From assembly GCF_901933205.1 (NCBI RefSeq), contig NC_044573.1:83720546-83784545 (forward strand): a stretch of 64,000 nt of DNA. The letters are read 5' to 3'. The position numbers and the translations under genes were made by a program. Below, in pieces: positions 11,801-25,600 of this stretch; the first letter of the stretch is position 1; every line of letters starts with the position of its first letter. Source of the DNA: Camarhynchus parvulus (lineage: Eukaryota; Chordata; Aves; Passeriformes; Thraupidae). Under the pieces are notes generated by a model. It saw only the letters and a program-made list of their open reading frames with translations. It searched no databases and was not told the DNA's origin.

Positions 11801-14800
11801 ACAAAAAAGAAGAGAGAATGGATGTTTCCATCACTCCAGGACAAGGATCCTTAAAATTATGATAACTGGCAGCTGGTAGTGATGTTTCTTAAACAGGCAG
11901 AGAAATGCTGTTCAACGAACAGATTTCTTAGAGTCTTGAGGAAAGGTTTGATGTGTCTTTTCCTCTTTCAATATTCGATTTACAAGATCATTAAGAGACT
12001 ACTCTTAACATTTTGCTAATGTAAGACGTTCCTTTTTTGTAATATCAGTATGTATGTAATATATTCAATTCAATTTCTGCTTATAGTTTTATGTTGTCAT
12101 TTATACATCTATGGCATAAGAACAGCCTGATCTGTATTGACTCGTCCTCACAGAATTCTTTTCTGTTTCTGTGGTAAGGTGGAAGTGATTATTCAGTGAA
12201 AGGATTGTGGAGTGTTTATTGTTTTTTCTTTCCATTACAGCAGAGGATAACCTGTTAGGTTGGTTCTGCATAGAAGATGATGGGAATCAAATAAAAAAGG
12301 AAAAACATCCTCTCCTTGTTAGACACATGCCAGTGATGATGGCCAAGCAACAGGAGTTTAAGGTGAACAGAATTTTGATATGAGATTACAATTAGGTTTT
12401 CTTGTGTGATATAATATCTAAAGAATACCGTACTGTAAATACATCTGTTAGTTCACATCTGTTACTTCTCTTGAGCAACTACCTTGGTTTAACGCCATTA
12501 GCAATTAAAGGTCCAGAAGAGTCACAGGAATGCAAAATGCTGCAATCTTTGAGGCACTAAGGAGCATAATGTTTATTTTTACATAGTATGACATTCACTT
12601 TCATATGTAAGTGAATCACTCAGTGTAAACAGAACTGTTGGGAATTTTTAGTTCATCTTGGGATTTCCAAGTGTGTGTGTTTGGGGCTTAGAAGTAACCT
12701 AAAGCTTACAAAGAGCAGGAATCTGGTCTCCATGAAAGCTGTCCTTTCCTGGTGTAACTATGCTAAATCCTTCTCAAATTTCTGATTTTTATCAGTGCAC
12801 AGAGAACAATATTTTAAAAATATTTTTTTAAAATTATGTTTTGTGGAATCTTGTATAAAATGTCATATTCTGGACAATGATATGGACGTTGTCTGAATGG
12901 TTCATTTCCCAAAGTAATGTGTCTGTTTGAAGCCTTATTGACCACTGTCTTTGATGATGAAAATAAGTACAATACCAAACCAACAGATGGAAGGGAAGAG
13001 TGCTGGATGCTGTTTTTCCAGTGTACCAATAGGATTTCTTATTGACCAGCAGTCAGTAAGTCTTGTGCAAAAAGAGTAATGGAAATGAAATTGTGCATGT
13101 GTGGATAGAATCCCAGAGTTAAGTTAATGTCATTGCATGGGTACTGCTTAGAGAGGTGAGTCTGCAGGCCCTCACTGCTAGAACAGCCTACACAGGAGAG
13201 ACGCTCAGCTGACAGCTTCGCTGCACATGTGAGTATACAAATTGGATGTTGGGGGAAAATAATTGGTGGTTCAAAATGCAGTAGAAATGTGTAATGGTGC
13301 TATGACAATCTATTCCTCTGTACTGGCTTTCAGAGCAGCTAAACTTTACTGAAACTCTCTGATTTCCCATACAACCAGTCATGCTTGTCTTATTAAACAG
13401 CTTTTTCTGAGGTTTACTTTCTAAAGTCACCACTGGTGAAATAACCAGCTACTTTAAAATTTTTTCAGAAACTTAATCATGTATGTATTTTCTTAGAGCC
13501 CAGGCATTTGTAAGTCCTGAAAATGCATGCTAGGATCTGTGAAGGCCCAGGCTTAACTCTTGTAATCAAGTTAGAACACTGTCTTCTTATTTTGAAAGGA
13601 AAGGGAAGTTTGTCACCTTTACAGTTGGCTGAGATCTTTGCCTGGGTCACCTCAGGAGAGCAGAGTATGTGACAATATTGGCCTCAGCCCTGAGCTAAAT
13701 TTGCCATTTTTGCAACTCCTCAAGTAATGTGGGGGGGAGCCCAGGTGCCATTCCTGGTTCTCCCAAATCCTTGATAATACTAGAAAATATGACTTAAGTA
13801 TTACGGTAGCCTCAGCTGCAGTTTGGCTCTCCAGCCCCAGCTGAGGGTGGGAAGAGAAGCTCTGCTGGGCTAATCCTGTTTGTTGGCTCTCTGTGTGCTG
13901 CTCAGGCTGCCCAGTGGTGTAGGGGAGACATCGGAGCAGGTTTATGTCAGGTTTATGTCACAGGCTTCTGTCAAGACTGAGAGCTAAACTACCAGGGTTT
14001 AACTATGGAAAAAACATCACTTTAGACTAAGATGCAAAGTGACACAAGGTGTAACAAGGAGCCTGGGAAATATCCAACATGCAGACTGTCTTATTTTTCA
14101 CTAGTGGTTTATTTCATTGTCACAGCCGCTGTAAATCACTACAAGTAGATAGCTTCAGCATGTGTTAAATGAGACATGCTAAGACAGGCATGGAAGCTCT
14201 TTTTTCTTTCTCTTTTTTTCATCTATTGATTTCAAATTTTTATCTGTATATAGTGAATTGCTTTGCTGAATAAATAATGTTTTCTCAAAGTGATTTACAA
14301 AGGCAAATCACTTTGTATTGCCTGCTGACTTCAAGGAGACTGTAAGATTCTTTGCACTTTGGAAAATTGAGTAAACTTGGAATTTAGAACTCAAATTTTG
14401 CCAGCTTGTTTTGTCATGTTTTTTTTTCATTTTGTTTATTTTTTGGGTGTTTTTTTTTTTAATTGGTGGGTTTTTTTGTTTTGTTTTGTTTGGATTTTGT
14501 TTTGATTTTTTTGTTTGTTTTGTTTTTTGTGCTTTCTTTTAATTGTTCACTATTTGGAGGTGATGTTGCTAGGCTATGGGGAGTTAATACTAACTGAGTA
14601 CTCTAAGTTAATACTAACTGAGTTTTCACTAGTACTACAGTATAATCACAAGGACATTGATGTCCAAGATGAGAACATTAGTTTGAATCCTAGAGAATCT
14701 AGTGTAAAAATGTAATATAACACCTCATTAGAAACCTTTTTATTCTCCACACAGTTAAGAATTGCTTTTATATATTTTGAAGTGTTTACTTAAGCTTTAT

Positions 14801-17800
14801 GAAATGGCCGTGGAATTAGGGAAATTACAAATTCATGACTGGTCATAAAAATGGGTTTTTTTCAGATCCTTGATGCTTGATTTTTCTTCAGAGTTGGGAT
14901 GGACTTTAAATATAGACCTTGAGTCTGGTGTTGCATTCAGTTGTTTTTTTTTAATGGCCTGCATGATAAAATCATGAGTATTGTTATTAATATACTGACA
15001 GTAACATGATGTCAGGAGATTGGAAGGGAATTGAAGTCTGAAGAATGATAGTATTACCATTCAGAATGATCAAGGCACCTGGAGAAATAATTTGGGGGGG
15101 AGGGGTGGGGGAAGGCAAATAAAAAGCATGACAGTCAGCAGGACAGACACATGGTATGCTCACTGAGAAATTAGGAGTTTCATAAATCCAGATTGAAGAG
15201 GTGGTTTAGTTGGTATGTTAAAGTAATTTTTACTAGACCAGCAAGGTAAGGATTGGTTAGGAATGTAATATTCTTACAAAGAGCAGTAATGAATGAGATG
15301 TGTAGAAACAGGTTTGTGAAGAGGTAACCATGGTGTAGTAATGCTTCCGGCTCTCCTAGAATAGTGTGTCTGGGTGAGAAAACTCAGTGCTCTTAAATAT
15401 ACACATGAGGCTGATACATCTGCTGGAGAGATATCAGTTGAAAAAGTGGCAATAATAAATTTAAAAACAAAAATTTGGAAAAAATTGTTTAAAAAAATTA
15501 CATGTAATTAAATGATAAGGTAATTTAGCCTAATGAAGAAGTGTCTCAGGCAGGGTCATGACATATATCAGCCTTACATGTGAAAGGACACTGCAGAGAA
15601 AGAGAAGTACCTGGTGTCTGAGATGAGAGGTAGCAGGCTAATGATTGCATCAGGGATGGTGTCAGGTTGGGGACATGAAAAACTTAATAAAAGTCATGAA
15701 GTTATGAAGCATTTGAGCAGATCAGCAAAAGAGAATTTGTAGTCTTTGGCCATGAAGGTCTGTAGGGGTAGATAAGGAATGTGTCAGGAGCAACATCTGT
15801 GCAGCTGACCCTGCCCAGGGGAAGCTGGGTGAACTGAACTGACTCCTTGCCTTGTGAGATTCTTTGATACTCTTAAATGCTTCAGTTAATTGCAAATTAA
15901 AATAGACAGAAACAGGCATATTTTTCTAATGTGCTAACAGCTCTCTTTTCCTCTCCTTGAAGGTTGAATGTGCTGCTTATAATCCTGAGCCATACCTTGC
16001 TGGAGAAACAGAGTCAGATTCCTGTGCTGTGGAACATGGCTTTCTTTGGGTAAGTGTAATCTTTACACTTTACCCAAAGTAAAATCTGAAAGTGGTTGTC
16101 TCCTGTTTCTTTCCATTGCTTTTTGTGACTCTCGACAATGTGTAGGTATGAAAGAAATGTTGGGTTGTTTTTTTCTCTTTGTTTATTTGTTTAAAGGGTT
16201 AGCTACTAATTTGCCCACGTGATCTTGCTGGTCTCTGTAGGGTGTCAGTTAAGTGTGCGTGATTTGTACAGCACAGAACGAATTCCAAAGTGCTGAGCAC
16301 ATTCAGAAGGGAGTTATGTGCTAATTTGTAACAATTGCTGCTAAAACCCGTATGAGCTTATGCTGTCCTACTGTCTGTTTTCATATTTCAAGAATGTTTT
16401 AGCCAAAAATAATCTGTTTAAATCTGCATAGGAAAAAACTTACTCTGCATATTGCTATGACCCCAGACATGCAGATATTCCAGCAGAAAAAAATGAGGTG
16501 GATAGAAGCTGTTCATAAAAGGAAAAAAAAAGGCAAGCTAATGATTTCAGGAGCTTTTCTAGTTACCATGATACTGAAATTTAAGGGAACCCTTGCAAAT
16601 TGAATGTTAGAAATAGCTTTCCTTAGTGACCTTTTTCAAGGCAACCCATATAATTTCCTTTTGTCTTTGCCATTTGTAAATAGTACTTACAAAAACATGC
16701 AAATTAAATCTTTCTGCTGCAACAAAATATTCTTTCTTCCTCTTTCCTATTTATTTCGTATAAACAGAAAGAGTTACTATACAAAAGCATGTACTGTACG
16801 TGGGTGGATTTTTTTTACTTCTCCCTGGGGAGATCCCTGGGGGACCATTAGGGATCCCTAAAATGTGCAAGTTTATGGACATGTTCATGATACTTAGTTC
16901 TGGATCAGGGAGAAATTTAGGCTTCTGTATCAGCAAGTTTACAAGACTCTTTCTTTTGGGATGGAGCATTTCTTTGCAGAGCTGTTACGGTGCAAAGGAC
17001 AGGCCTCAGCTATATTACCTGTTTTAAAAGAACCTCAGACAATTAGAACACCAGTTATTAAAATAACATGTTGTACACATTACTTACAGTAATTGCATTC
17101 TGTAATGTATATACATTTGAGTCAAATATCAGAATAGGCCATAATATTATTCCTGCTTTAAAAACATTTTTTGTGAGTGTAGAAGGCAAGTTTGTATGTA
17201 TAATGTTTTGATATATCTTGTATTTGTGCTGAATTATTTTCTTATGTCTTAATGCACATATAACTTGAGATGCACTCTTCAGTTAACATTCCAGTCATTC
17301 CTTCTTGTACTTGTTCATCTTCCTGGAGACAGGTGTCAGTCATGGTCTGTTGTGCTTTTTTTAATTTTCTTTTTTTTATTTCAGATTGGCAGCTGTACTA
17401 ATCAGATGGGCCAGGTTGCAATAGTCTCATTTCAAAGTTCCAGCCCTAAGGTTATTGAGTGCTTCAATGTGGAGTCACGGATTCTCTGCATGGTCTACAT
17501 ACCAGAGGAGGAGAAGCTGAAAGAGCAAAACAAAGCTCCAGACTCTGAAAATGTTCTTGCAAAAACTTCTAATGTGCCTACTATTTGTCTTGGCATGGAA
17601 GAAGGAAGGTGATTCTTGGTTTTGGTGTAATGTGTATGATTTATTGATTAAGTTTGCTATTCTATAGCAAAATTGTGTGAGATACTTCTGAGAAAATGTT
17701 TACTTTTTAAAAAAGTATCCAAGCGTTATCCAGTGACCTCAAGGTATCCTTTGCACTTAAATCAAGGATAAAATGCACTCTACAGTATTTAAAATTATAC

Positions 17801-19559
17801 CATGTGGTATTTGAAATTAAAGTAGGGCATCTTTTTGATGAAAGAAGATTAGTTCATCATATCTGAAATATATAAATACTACTTTTGTAATACTATAAGA
17901 TAATCTTCAGGTATTGGAAAATTTTCAGAATGGCAAAGAGGAGTCCCTTAATCTTCTGCCCTGTCATTTGTGCAGGATTTGTCACATGAAAAAAAAATAC
18001 TGCTGTTTACTATTGACATGAATTACTTCACTGTCTTTGAACTGATGGCCTACAGAGCCATGATTTGTGTTGAAGAGCAAGGCTACATGTTCTTAATTTA
18101 TAGGTCAGTTAGCAAACAGATCTTGTTATAGTTACTGAGGTCATAAGTGTGCAACTACATGTGATTTTTGAAGGTGTTTGTAACCAGTATAAATGAAGGA
18201 GAACAAAATTTTCCAAGGAAAGTGCCATTTCTAGAAGTCAGTGATTTAATTCCAAATTTAACAGTATTCTCACCATACCCATTGTAACAATCAATAGGAA
18301 TTGTGGAAATTTTATGTGTAAGTGATGTCTGGTAGTGAGTTTTTCGTTTCTTCTCCCTAGTTCTCCACATAATATATATATATATAGTTTTTTAACTAAT
18401 TAAAGTTTTAGAAAGACTCATAATAAGGACTTTGAGAAGAATTTTTATTATGTCTCTTTTTTGAATAACTGTTTCTGCAGACAAGATAATATGAATGTGT
18501 TGTCATATGTCAATGTTAAGTAATTGCAAGTTGTCTATGCAGACATTCTGGGGTGTCAAGAATTGAAGGAAAACGTCCTCTTTCCCCCAATATTTTATTT
18601 TAAACTTCTCTTTTGCATATTCTAGCAAGAACTATGTAAAGCATAATTTCACAGGTCTGTTTCTTCTTGCTTCTTTCTCTGTAGCATTTCTATTTACAAA
18701 AGTTGCCAAGGCTCAAAGAAAATTCGACTTCAACACTTCTTCACTCCTGAAAAATCAACTGTTATGAGCTTAACATATAGGTCTCAGTACTTGTTTGCTG
18801 GCTTGGTAAATGGAAACGTCTCGATCTACACAAAAGCAGAAGGTAATGCTGCATAGTGATATGATTTGATGGCATCCTGAGGAACTGACATGTCAGTGTA
18901 TTTTGGCAGAAGTAATTTTCCACTAATGTATTTTCTGAAAATTCTTTGTAAAACTGCTGAACTAGGATTACTGCTCTTTCCGGTACGTCTGAAGAGACTT
19001 GTTGGCTCTTTTCAAAGGATAGTAGGAACTTTCATACTGTTCCCACTTTTACCATACATACATATGACAATTGATTTTCCCCCTTAGCTTAAACCTTGAA
19101 GTCTTTAGTGTTGCAATAGTCCAGAAATTTATGTGCTAACAGCAGTACACAGTATTTTACACAGTGCTTATATAGTACTAATACTAATACTTTACAGTAT
19201 TAAGCACAGTACTTATTTCTCTCAACTACCAAGTATTGGTGTATATGAAACACAGAAATCCCCTATTGGTAGAGATTTCTGTATATCTCATTTAAAATGA
19301 CAACCCCATTTTTACTGTACAGATGGGATAAGTCTTTCCTATGTGTGCAGTTCATGTGTTTTATGGTTGGCCTCATTTTTCTATTAGCATCCCAGTTGGT
19401 TGTTTTCTATCTAGCTAAATAATTGGTTAAAATAATTTGAATAAAGGAGAATCCCAGGCAGTTTTTCTGAACCTCAGCTGTCTTTTCCAGAGCTGGTTCG
19501 GGTGCTTCCAGTACATCTCACTAAATTCCCTGCAGTATTATATATAGATATATATAGAT

Positions 19560-19604
<45 letters not shown>

Positions 19605-22600
19605 TCAGTTCAAAATCAGTGATGCTTTGCTCAAGGTTTGAAACCTTAATTTTAGTGAAATGTTAGCACAGAGACTCCTAATCTTGCAAGGTACAGAGCC
19701 AGCAGAGACCTGCCTTGTTTGTGTGAGCTGCAGTAATGATGGTTGTCATGCTTCTCTAAAGAGGTGGGCCCTGTGAACAGTTCAGCTGCATTTGTGTGGC
19801 ACTGTACCTTGGCTACTAAATCCTACCAGTCCCTAACTGAGGAACCAAACTCAGTATCTGTAGTCTTGGGGTAAATTATGTGTCCACTGTTAGATCATAC
19901 AAAGAGCTTGTTTGAAAAGGTACAGGATGCTTTTTTTTTCCCCAAGCAACAAAGGATCTGGGAAAAAGTGCTGGGAAAGAGACTTCCTTTGTCCAGTTGT
20001 TGTCTTCAACCCAGTAGGTTTCCTGTTGAGCTGTTGTCTCTGATCCAAAGCCAGGCATTAGATTTCGGTTCCATTTAAAACTTTTTTTTTTTTTTTTACC
20101 ACTGAATAGCATTTTTTCTTACTTTGCTTTTGAGGTACAGGAATGAGATCTTGATCCTAGATTCATAATAATTTTGGTATTTCAGTTTCTCTTCATACCT
20201 GGGAGAGGTATTAAAGTGAATCTGTCATCTTCTCTGAAAGGTGTTGGTGTATTTAAGCTGTTTTAAGACTGCAATTACTATCATTCAACTTCTTCCAGAA
20301 AAGACCACTTCAAAAACACAACTGACATCCTTGGCAGTATAGCTAAGAAAGGATTCATGGGTTGCATATCTACAGAGAATGTCAAAGGTGGGGCAGAGCT
20401 GTTAATCAGACTGCATTTCAGTCTGGTTATGTTGCATTGACCAGGATCGTAGCATACTCTGCTTGTCTTCTTCTGAAGACACTGGTTTTGGGCAGTGAGA
20501 TGTTCATAGAGTCTGTCAGAGTCATGGTCACTGGATCTTTGAGATGGGAAATAATGGTATTTTTCTGACTCTTGTCATTTATTCTGGTAATCCCTCTCCT
20601 TACTGCTTGGTCAGTGTGGCTTATTTCAGTTCTCCATGCCCCGTGGAAGTTGTGTGATTCAGCTGCTGCCATGTTAGCATCCATCTTCCTTATGTTGGCT
20701 GCTGTGGGCATGTGAGGCACTCAGCCCTGGAGGGGTGTTTTTATGAGCACTGACCTATTTACCAAACAAAGGAATCCAAGCAGTGAAATGGGAGGGAGGG
20801 GGAATGCAGCCTCTCAGGAGCTTTGTGCAATTCATCAGGAGTGCCTTCTCTTCTGCAGAGGTTACTTTTCAGCCACTTCAGCTTGGGTTTTGGTCTGTCA
20901 TCATAAAGGAGATTAAGTAAAGATTTTAAAGTGAATGTGAAATATTTGAATTGTGAAATATCTGCATTGCATCTTGATTTGAAGCCTGAGAAGGACAAAT
21001 ACTGTTAGATGCCCAGGAAAAATGATGGTTACAGGATTCTGTGAATGAGAAAGGATAACCTTTCTTCTAGGATGAAAATCTATCTCACAGTCTGTGATAG
21101 AGTTGGCATCCTTTTGACTTCCTTCCTGGGCAGAAACTGTGTGGATCAGTTCAGTCACTGAAGCTCAATGCCTTACTCTATGTAATCGGAGACCCATGAT
21201 TTGTGTCATTTGTGTCATTTACCCAAATAGCTCTAATTCTCAGAGAGGTCAGTTCATGTAAATATCCATGATGCTTGTTTACAAACAGCAAGTGCTTTCT
21301 TCTGACTTTCTTCACTAGAGATCTATGTCAGATCAACAGCATCCAGAGTGCTCTTGCTGCAGGAAATCTTGTCTTAGTAGTAGTAAAAATGTAAAGTAGT
21401 AAAAAATGGAAACTGAGAAGTCTGTACAGTAAACCAAGGAGCAAATGCCATGTTAGTGGGAGAGTAGGAGGTGCACAACTTCCTTTCTGCAGGGTAGTCA
21501 GATTTTAGTGAGACGACTCTGTATCCGTGTACTTTCACATATGAGGTAAAAAGTACCTAAGTACTTTTTAGTGCTTTATGTATTTTAAATACTTAAAAAT
21601 ACATCATTTAATAATTTAATGTATTTGAACACAAACTGAAAGCAATGTCTTGAGGTGCTGATACCATAAAATCTACTTAGCTCTTAAGTGTGAGCTCACA
21701 TGGTGATTTGGGAAAATATCACAGAACACTAGGGTGCAGGTCAGCTAATGCTTTAGTTGTAAAAACAGTACCCCTGATAATTATCCTCACTAATCCTTAA
21801 TTTTGTGTGTGTGAGAAGACTTGTTTTGGGAACTGTGAGACAGCCAGTGAATTAAATGCTGTTCTATACACAAAGGGGAGTGGTGCAGATTGCAAAATTT
21901 CTCTTTTGCACAGTTATCAGTCTGACAAATTCTGCCTTTGGTGTTTGCCTCAGGTTGCGTTAATATTTCCATGCAAAACATGCTTAGAAGAGGTTAAGAG
22001 AAAAGTGTGTGGTATTGTCTTTGTTTAAAAAACATTACAAAACCCCTTTGTGATGATTGCAGACAGCCCAGCAGATGTGTTTTGAGTGATGTAATAGCAA
22101 AAAAGGTCAGCATGTGTTTGGCTTCCATTCACAAAAGTATCTTAGGAAAGGGAAATCACGATCTTTATATAATATAGGTGTATTGTTCCTGATATACTGG
22201 AGTCAGTTCCAGCTTCCTTTCTCCTAGACATTGATATACACTTCCTTTTCATAAAGTCCTGTAAAGAGTACAGGAGAGAAACAGGAAAAAGAAAATAAAA
22301 ACTCAGAATTATTGTGGCAGAAAGTGGAATTATTATTATTATTTTAGTAGTTCAATAAGAGTTTGGTCTGGTGAAATAATAGCTGAAGCAATTTTGGCCA
22401 TGCACAGAACAGAAGAGACTCCACTGGTAAGAATTAGGGAACTCTGAAATTGATCAGAAGTTTTGATTACTTACCTGTCCGAAGAGGCTTTGTGACAGTA
22501 ATCAATGGAGCATTTTCAGAGGATTAATATCAAGGAAAATGACAAAAACTGAAAGGAAATACAAGAGTAAGGGAAACAGTTATAAAAGTGAAGGAGTAGC

Positions 22601-25600
22601 AAGTCAGTTGACTGGTGAGGTACCTTGATGAATTTGGTAAGACCCTTTTGTCCTCTGGCAAATTGAGGAAAGGAAGAATATGTGGAATGTAAAATGCTGA
22701 TGTCAAAGTCAGAGCTTGAGTGGATCCATGTACTGCTCTAACTTGTCTGAAGAGTGGATTTCTGGCATGTGACTGCCACTTCAAGTAGACATTGTGAGAG
22801 GTATTGCTGTGAAAAATAAGCAGTGGTATTAAGCTGATAGGGAGAGGACTAGAGTAGTGATACTGAAACAGAGATAAAATACTGTTGTCTTTGCAGTGTC
22901 ACATAATATTCATCACCAGAAATATGTTGGCATTGCTTTCAGTCTTACTTGTGTATCTCATGCCAGGACCTCGGCACCACCCCCTGTATAACTGTAGGAA
23001 GAGCTCTGTCAGCTATTTGGCTTGAAGAATTTGATGCATGTGGGAGAAAAAATGAGTATGCATGCACAGTGTAGGACATTCCTAGTTACACATTGTTTAG
23101 AAGAGCAGGCCTGAGGGTCTCATCTTATTTTCAAGTGATAAGGAATGTGCTAAACTTTTGACTTCTGTAGGTACCGTTTTACTCCTCCACAGTGCTGGGT
23201 TATGTACCACGTGATGGAAAAAATGTTTGTGCTCCACTGCACTAATGAACCAAGACCTGCTGTTCCCAGGGCTGTGCTGGCAGCTCTGTTGAAAGCATCA
23301 ATAGTGCTGCTAAGCAAGAGAGGAAGCTGACAACAAAAACGCTTGCTCGGTTCAGCTTGACTGAAAGCATAAAGGAAGGCAAGACTACTACAAACTTTGA
23401 AGAGACTTTCTGAGGAAATGAACTATATGTTAATAGGTTATCTCATATGAAGATCTGAGTGCACCAACTAATTACAATTTTTAAAAGTGCTAAATATTTA
23501 AAATATTTATAAATTAATAATAGGAAGCCTGTCTTATAAATCATTGTAAAATAATTTTGCTTCCTTCATTGGGCTTTGTGTAAACAAACCACAGTTTTAT
23601 AACTTTCCCTATAAAACCGACATTGTTTTAAAACTTCTTCTATTCACTCAGATTTAATCAGATGGGAAGATAACTATTTTTTTAAATTAATTAAAAAAAT
23701 AAAAACATAATAACAAAATGCACTACTGGAAATAATGTCCTTTTTCATTGAAGTCTTAGAAATATTTTATGAGAATGAGAGACCTTACTTTGATGCAGCT
23801 AAACAGCCTGATATATGCATTTCAAGATACTGTTCAACACTGGTGTATAAACTATGGCATGTAGCTTCTGGAGAAACATAAGTTACAAAGAGTATTAAAA
23901 ATAGTAGCATAACACAATGGCATAACACATATCTATTAGTATAAAATCTGTCTTTGGTTTTTTTAAATACTTATCTAATATGCAAATATCAGACATCTTA
24001 TATACAACATAAATATATGACATCTAATTTCCAGAAACCTCTGTATTAATTTCTGTCTTGACCCTGTTCTCGGATTTTGTAGAAACATCTCTTTCCTGCA
24101 AACAGCTATACCTGCAATTCATATCCTCATGAGAGATGCCTTGAGATTCTGTTGGTAAAAGTTTTATCTTGGCTTCTATTTCTTGCTTCTTTTCTCTTTT
24201 GCCAGGAAAAAAATAAACCTATTTTACTCCGTAACTAGCAAAGGATTTTATAGCATCAAACAAAGCTATTCCTTATCTCTTTTGTAAGTGCTGTGACTAA
24301 TTTTAAGTACCTGGATAGTGCCAGTTGTTGAAACTACTCACATAAGCATGTCTTGAATCTGCAGGTGTTTACACAAGTCAGATAGAGATAATGCTTCTTT
24401 TCCCTTCGATTTTAGAAGCAATGGACATTGGATCAGACAGATAACATGAAATAGCCAGTGTCAAACATGAAGTCTGTGCAGGGAGGTATTGAACAGGGTC
24501 TGCTGAGATCTGGAGAGAGAGGCAGGAAGAGTATTATGTTTTCTTCAAAGTATGATTTTGTTGGTGTTAAACCACTTGTGAGCTGGACACAGACTTGATA
24601 AGTACTTTTGGAGATGGATGATAAAGTTCTTGGTCAGCAAAATGAAGTTGTGATCTTACTTTTAGCCAGCAGCCTGTGGTTAAAGCATTTACAGAAGTAT
24701 GTTGCATTATCAGGCTTAATCCCTTGCCTTGCTTGAGTGGATTTTTATCCATTCTTTCCACTCTCAAGAGATTTCCCTGGCTGACACAAAATGAAAGGAG
24801 ATGCACAGGGCTTAATTTGTCCTCCTGGTGCCATTCCACTTTGTATAATTAATGAGTCATTCACTGAGGCAGGGTCCAGAACACAGCTGACACATCCTTT
24901 GAATACTGTTCTAATTACTAGACCAGAGAGTGTCCCTCTACCCTTTTTTCTCCTCTCTGTCTCAGGTGCTGTCTGATCTAGAAGATATCAGTGTTTGCAG
25001 TAGGAAATAAAAAAGCACCAGAGAATAGCCTTATCACATGACTTGGGTCATAGGGCAGAGTGATAGCTTTGGATCTTTCCTGGGCTGATACATCAAGTGG
25101 GATTTCAGGCATTTTTTTCAAGAAATTGTGGTAGACATGAGGCCTCTATCTCACCTTCTTTATATGTCCAAACCTATGGAATTCTTAAACTGGATTGTCA
25201 AGTACTGTGTTAACACACACACCAACAGAAAATGGTTTTGTGAGAACTGAGTTTTTTAGCTATATATGTTGAATCAGATATTCATTACTCAGATGGTATT
25301 TATAACATTGATAGTATTGAAAGCACTTTCTTACGTTGATGGAAATTGTTAATAAGGCTTAATGCTTAGTCATCTCAGGAGTTACATGGAACTCCAGGGC
25401 ATAAAGGTCCAGATTTAAGAAAAAAAAGAAGCACATTAGATGTTTGAAATTTAATTTGAGCAAAATGTAAATGAGTCCACAGTTGGCATCCTGAAAAATC
25501 CTTTTTTTCCTGTTGTTTCAGTATCAGCTATGCTTTATATATAAATTAATATATGCTTTGAATGTATTTAAGAGAAAGACTTGTCAAGTTCTATGAACTT

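Noticed and set aside
13940..13980. Tandem duplication of CAGGTTTATGT
   Set aside because: A two-copy 12-bp duplication of this kind is common and shows no further structure.
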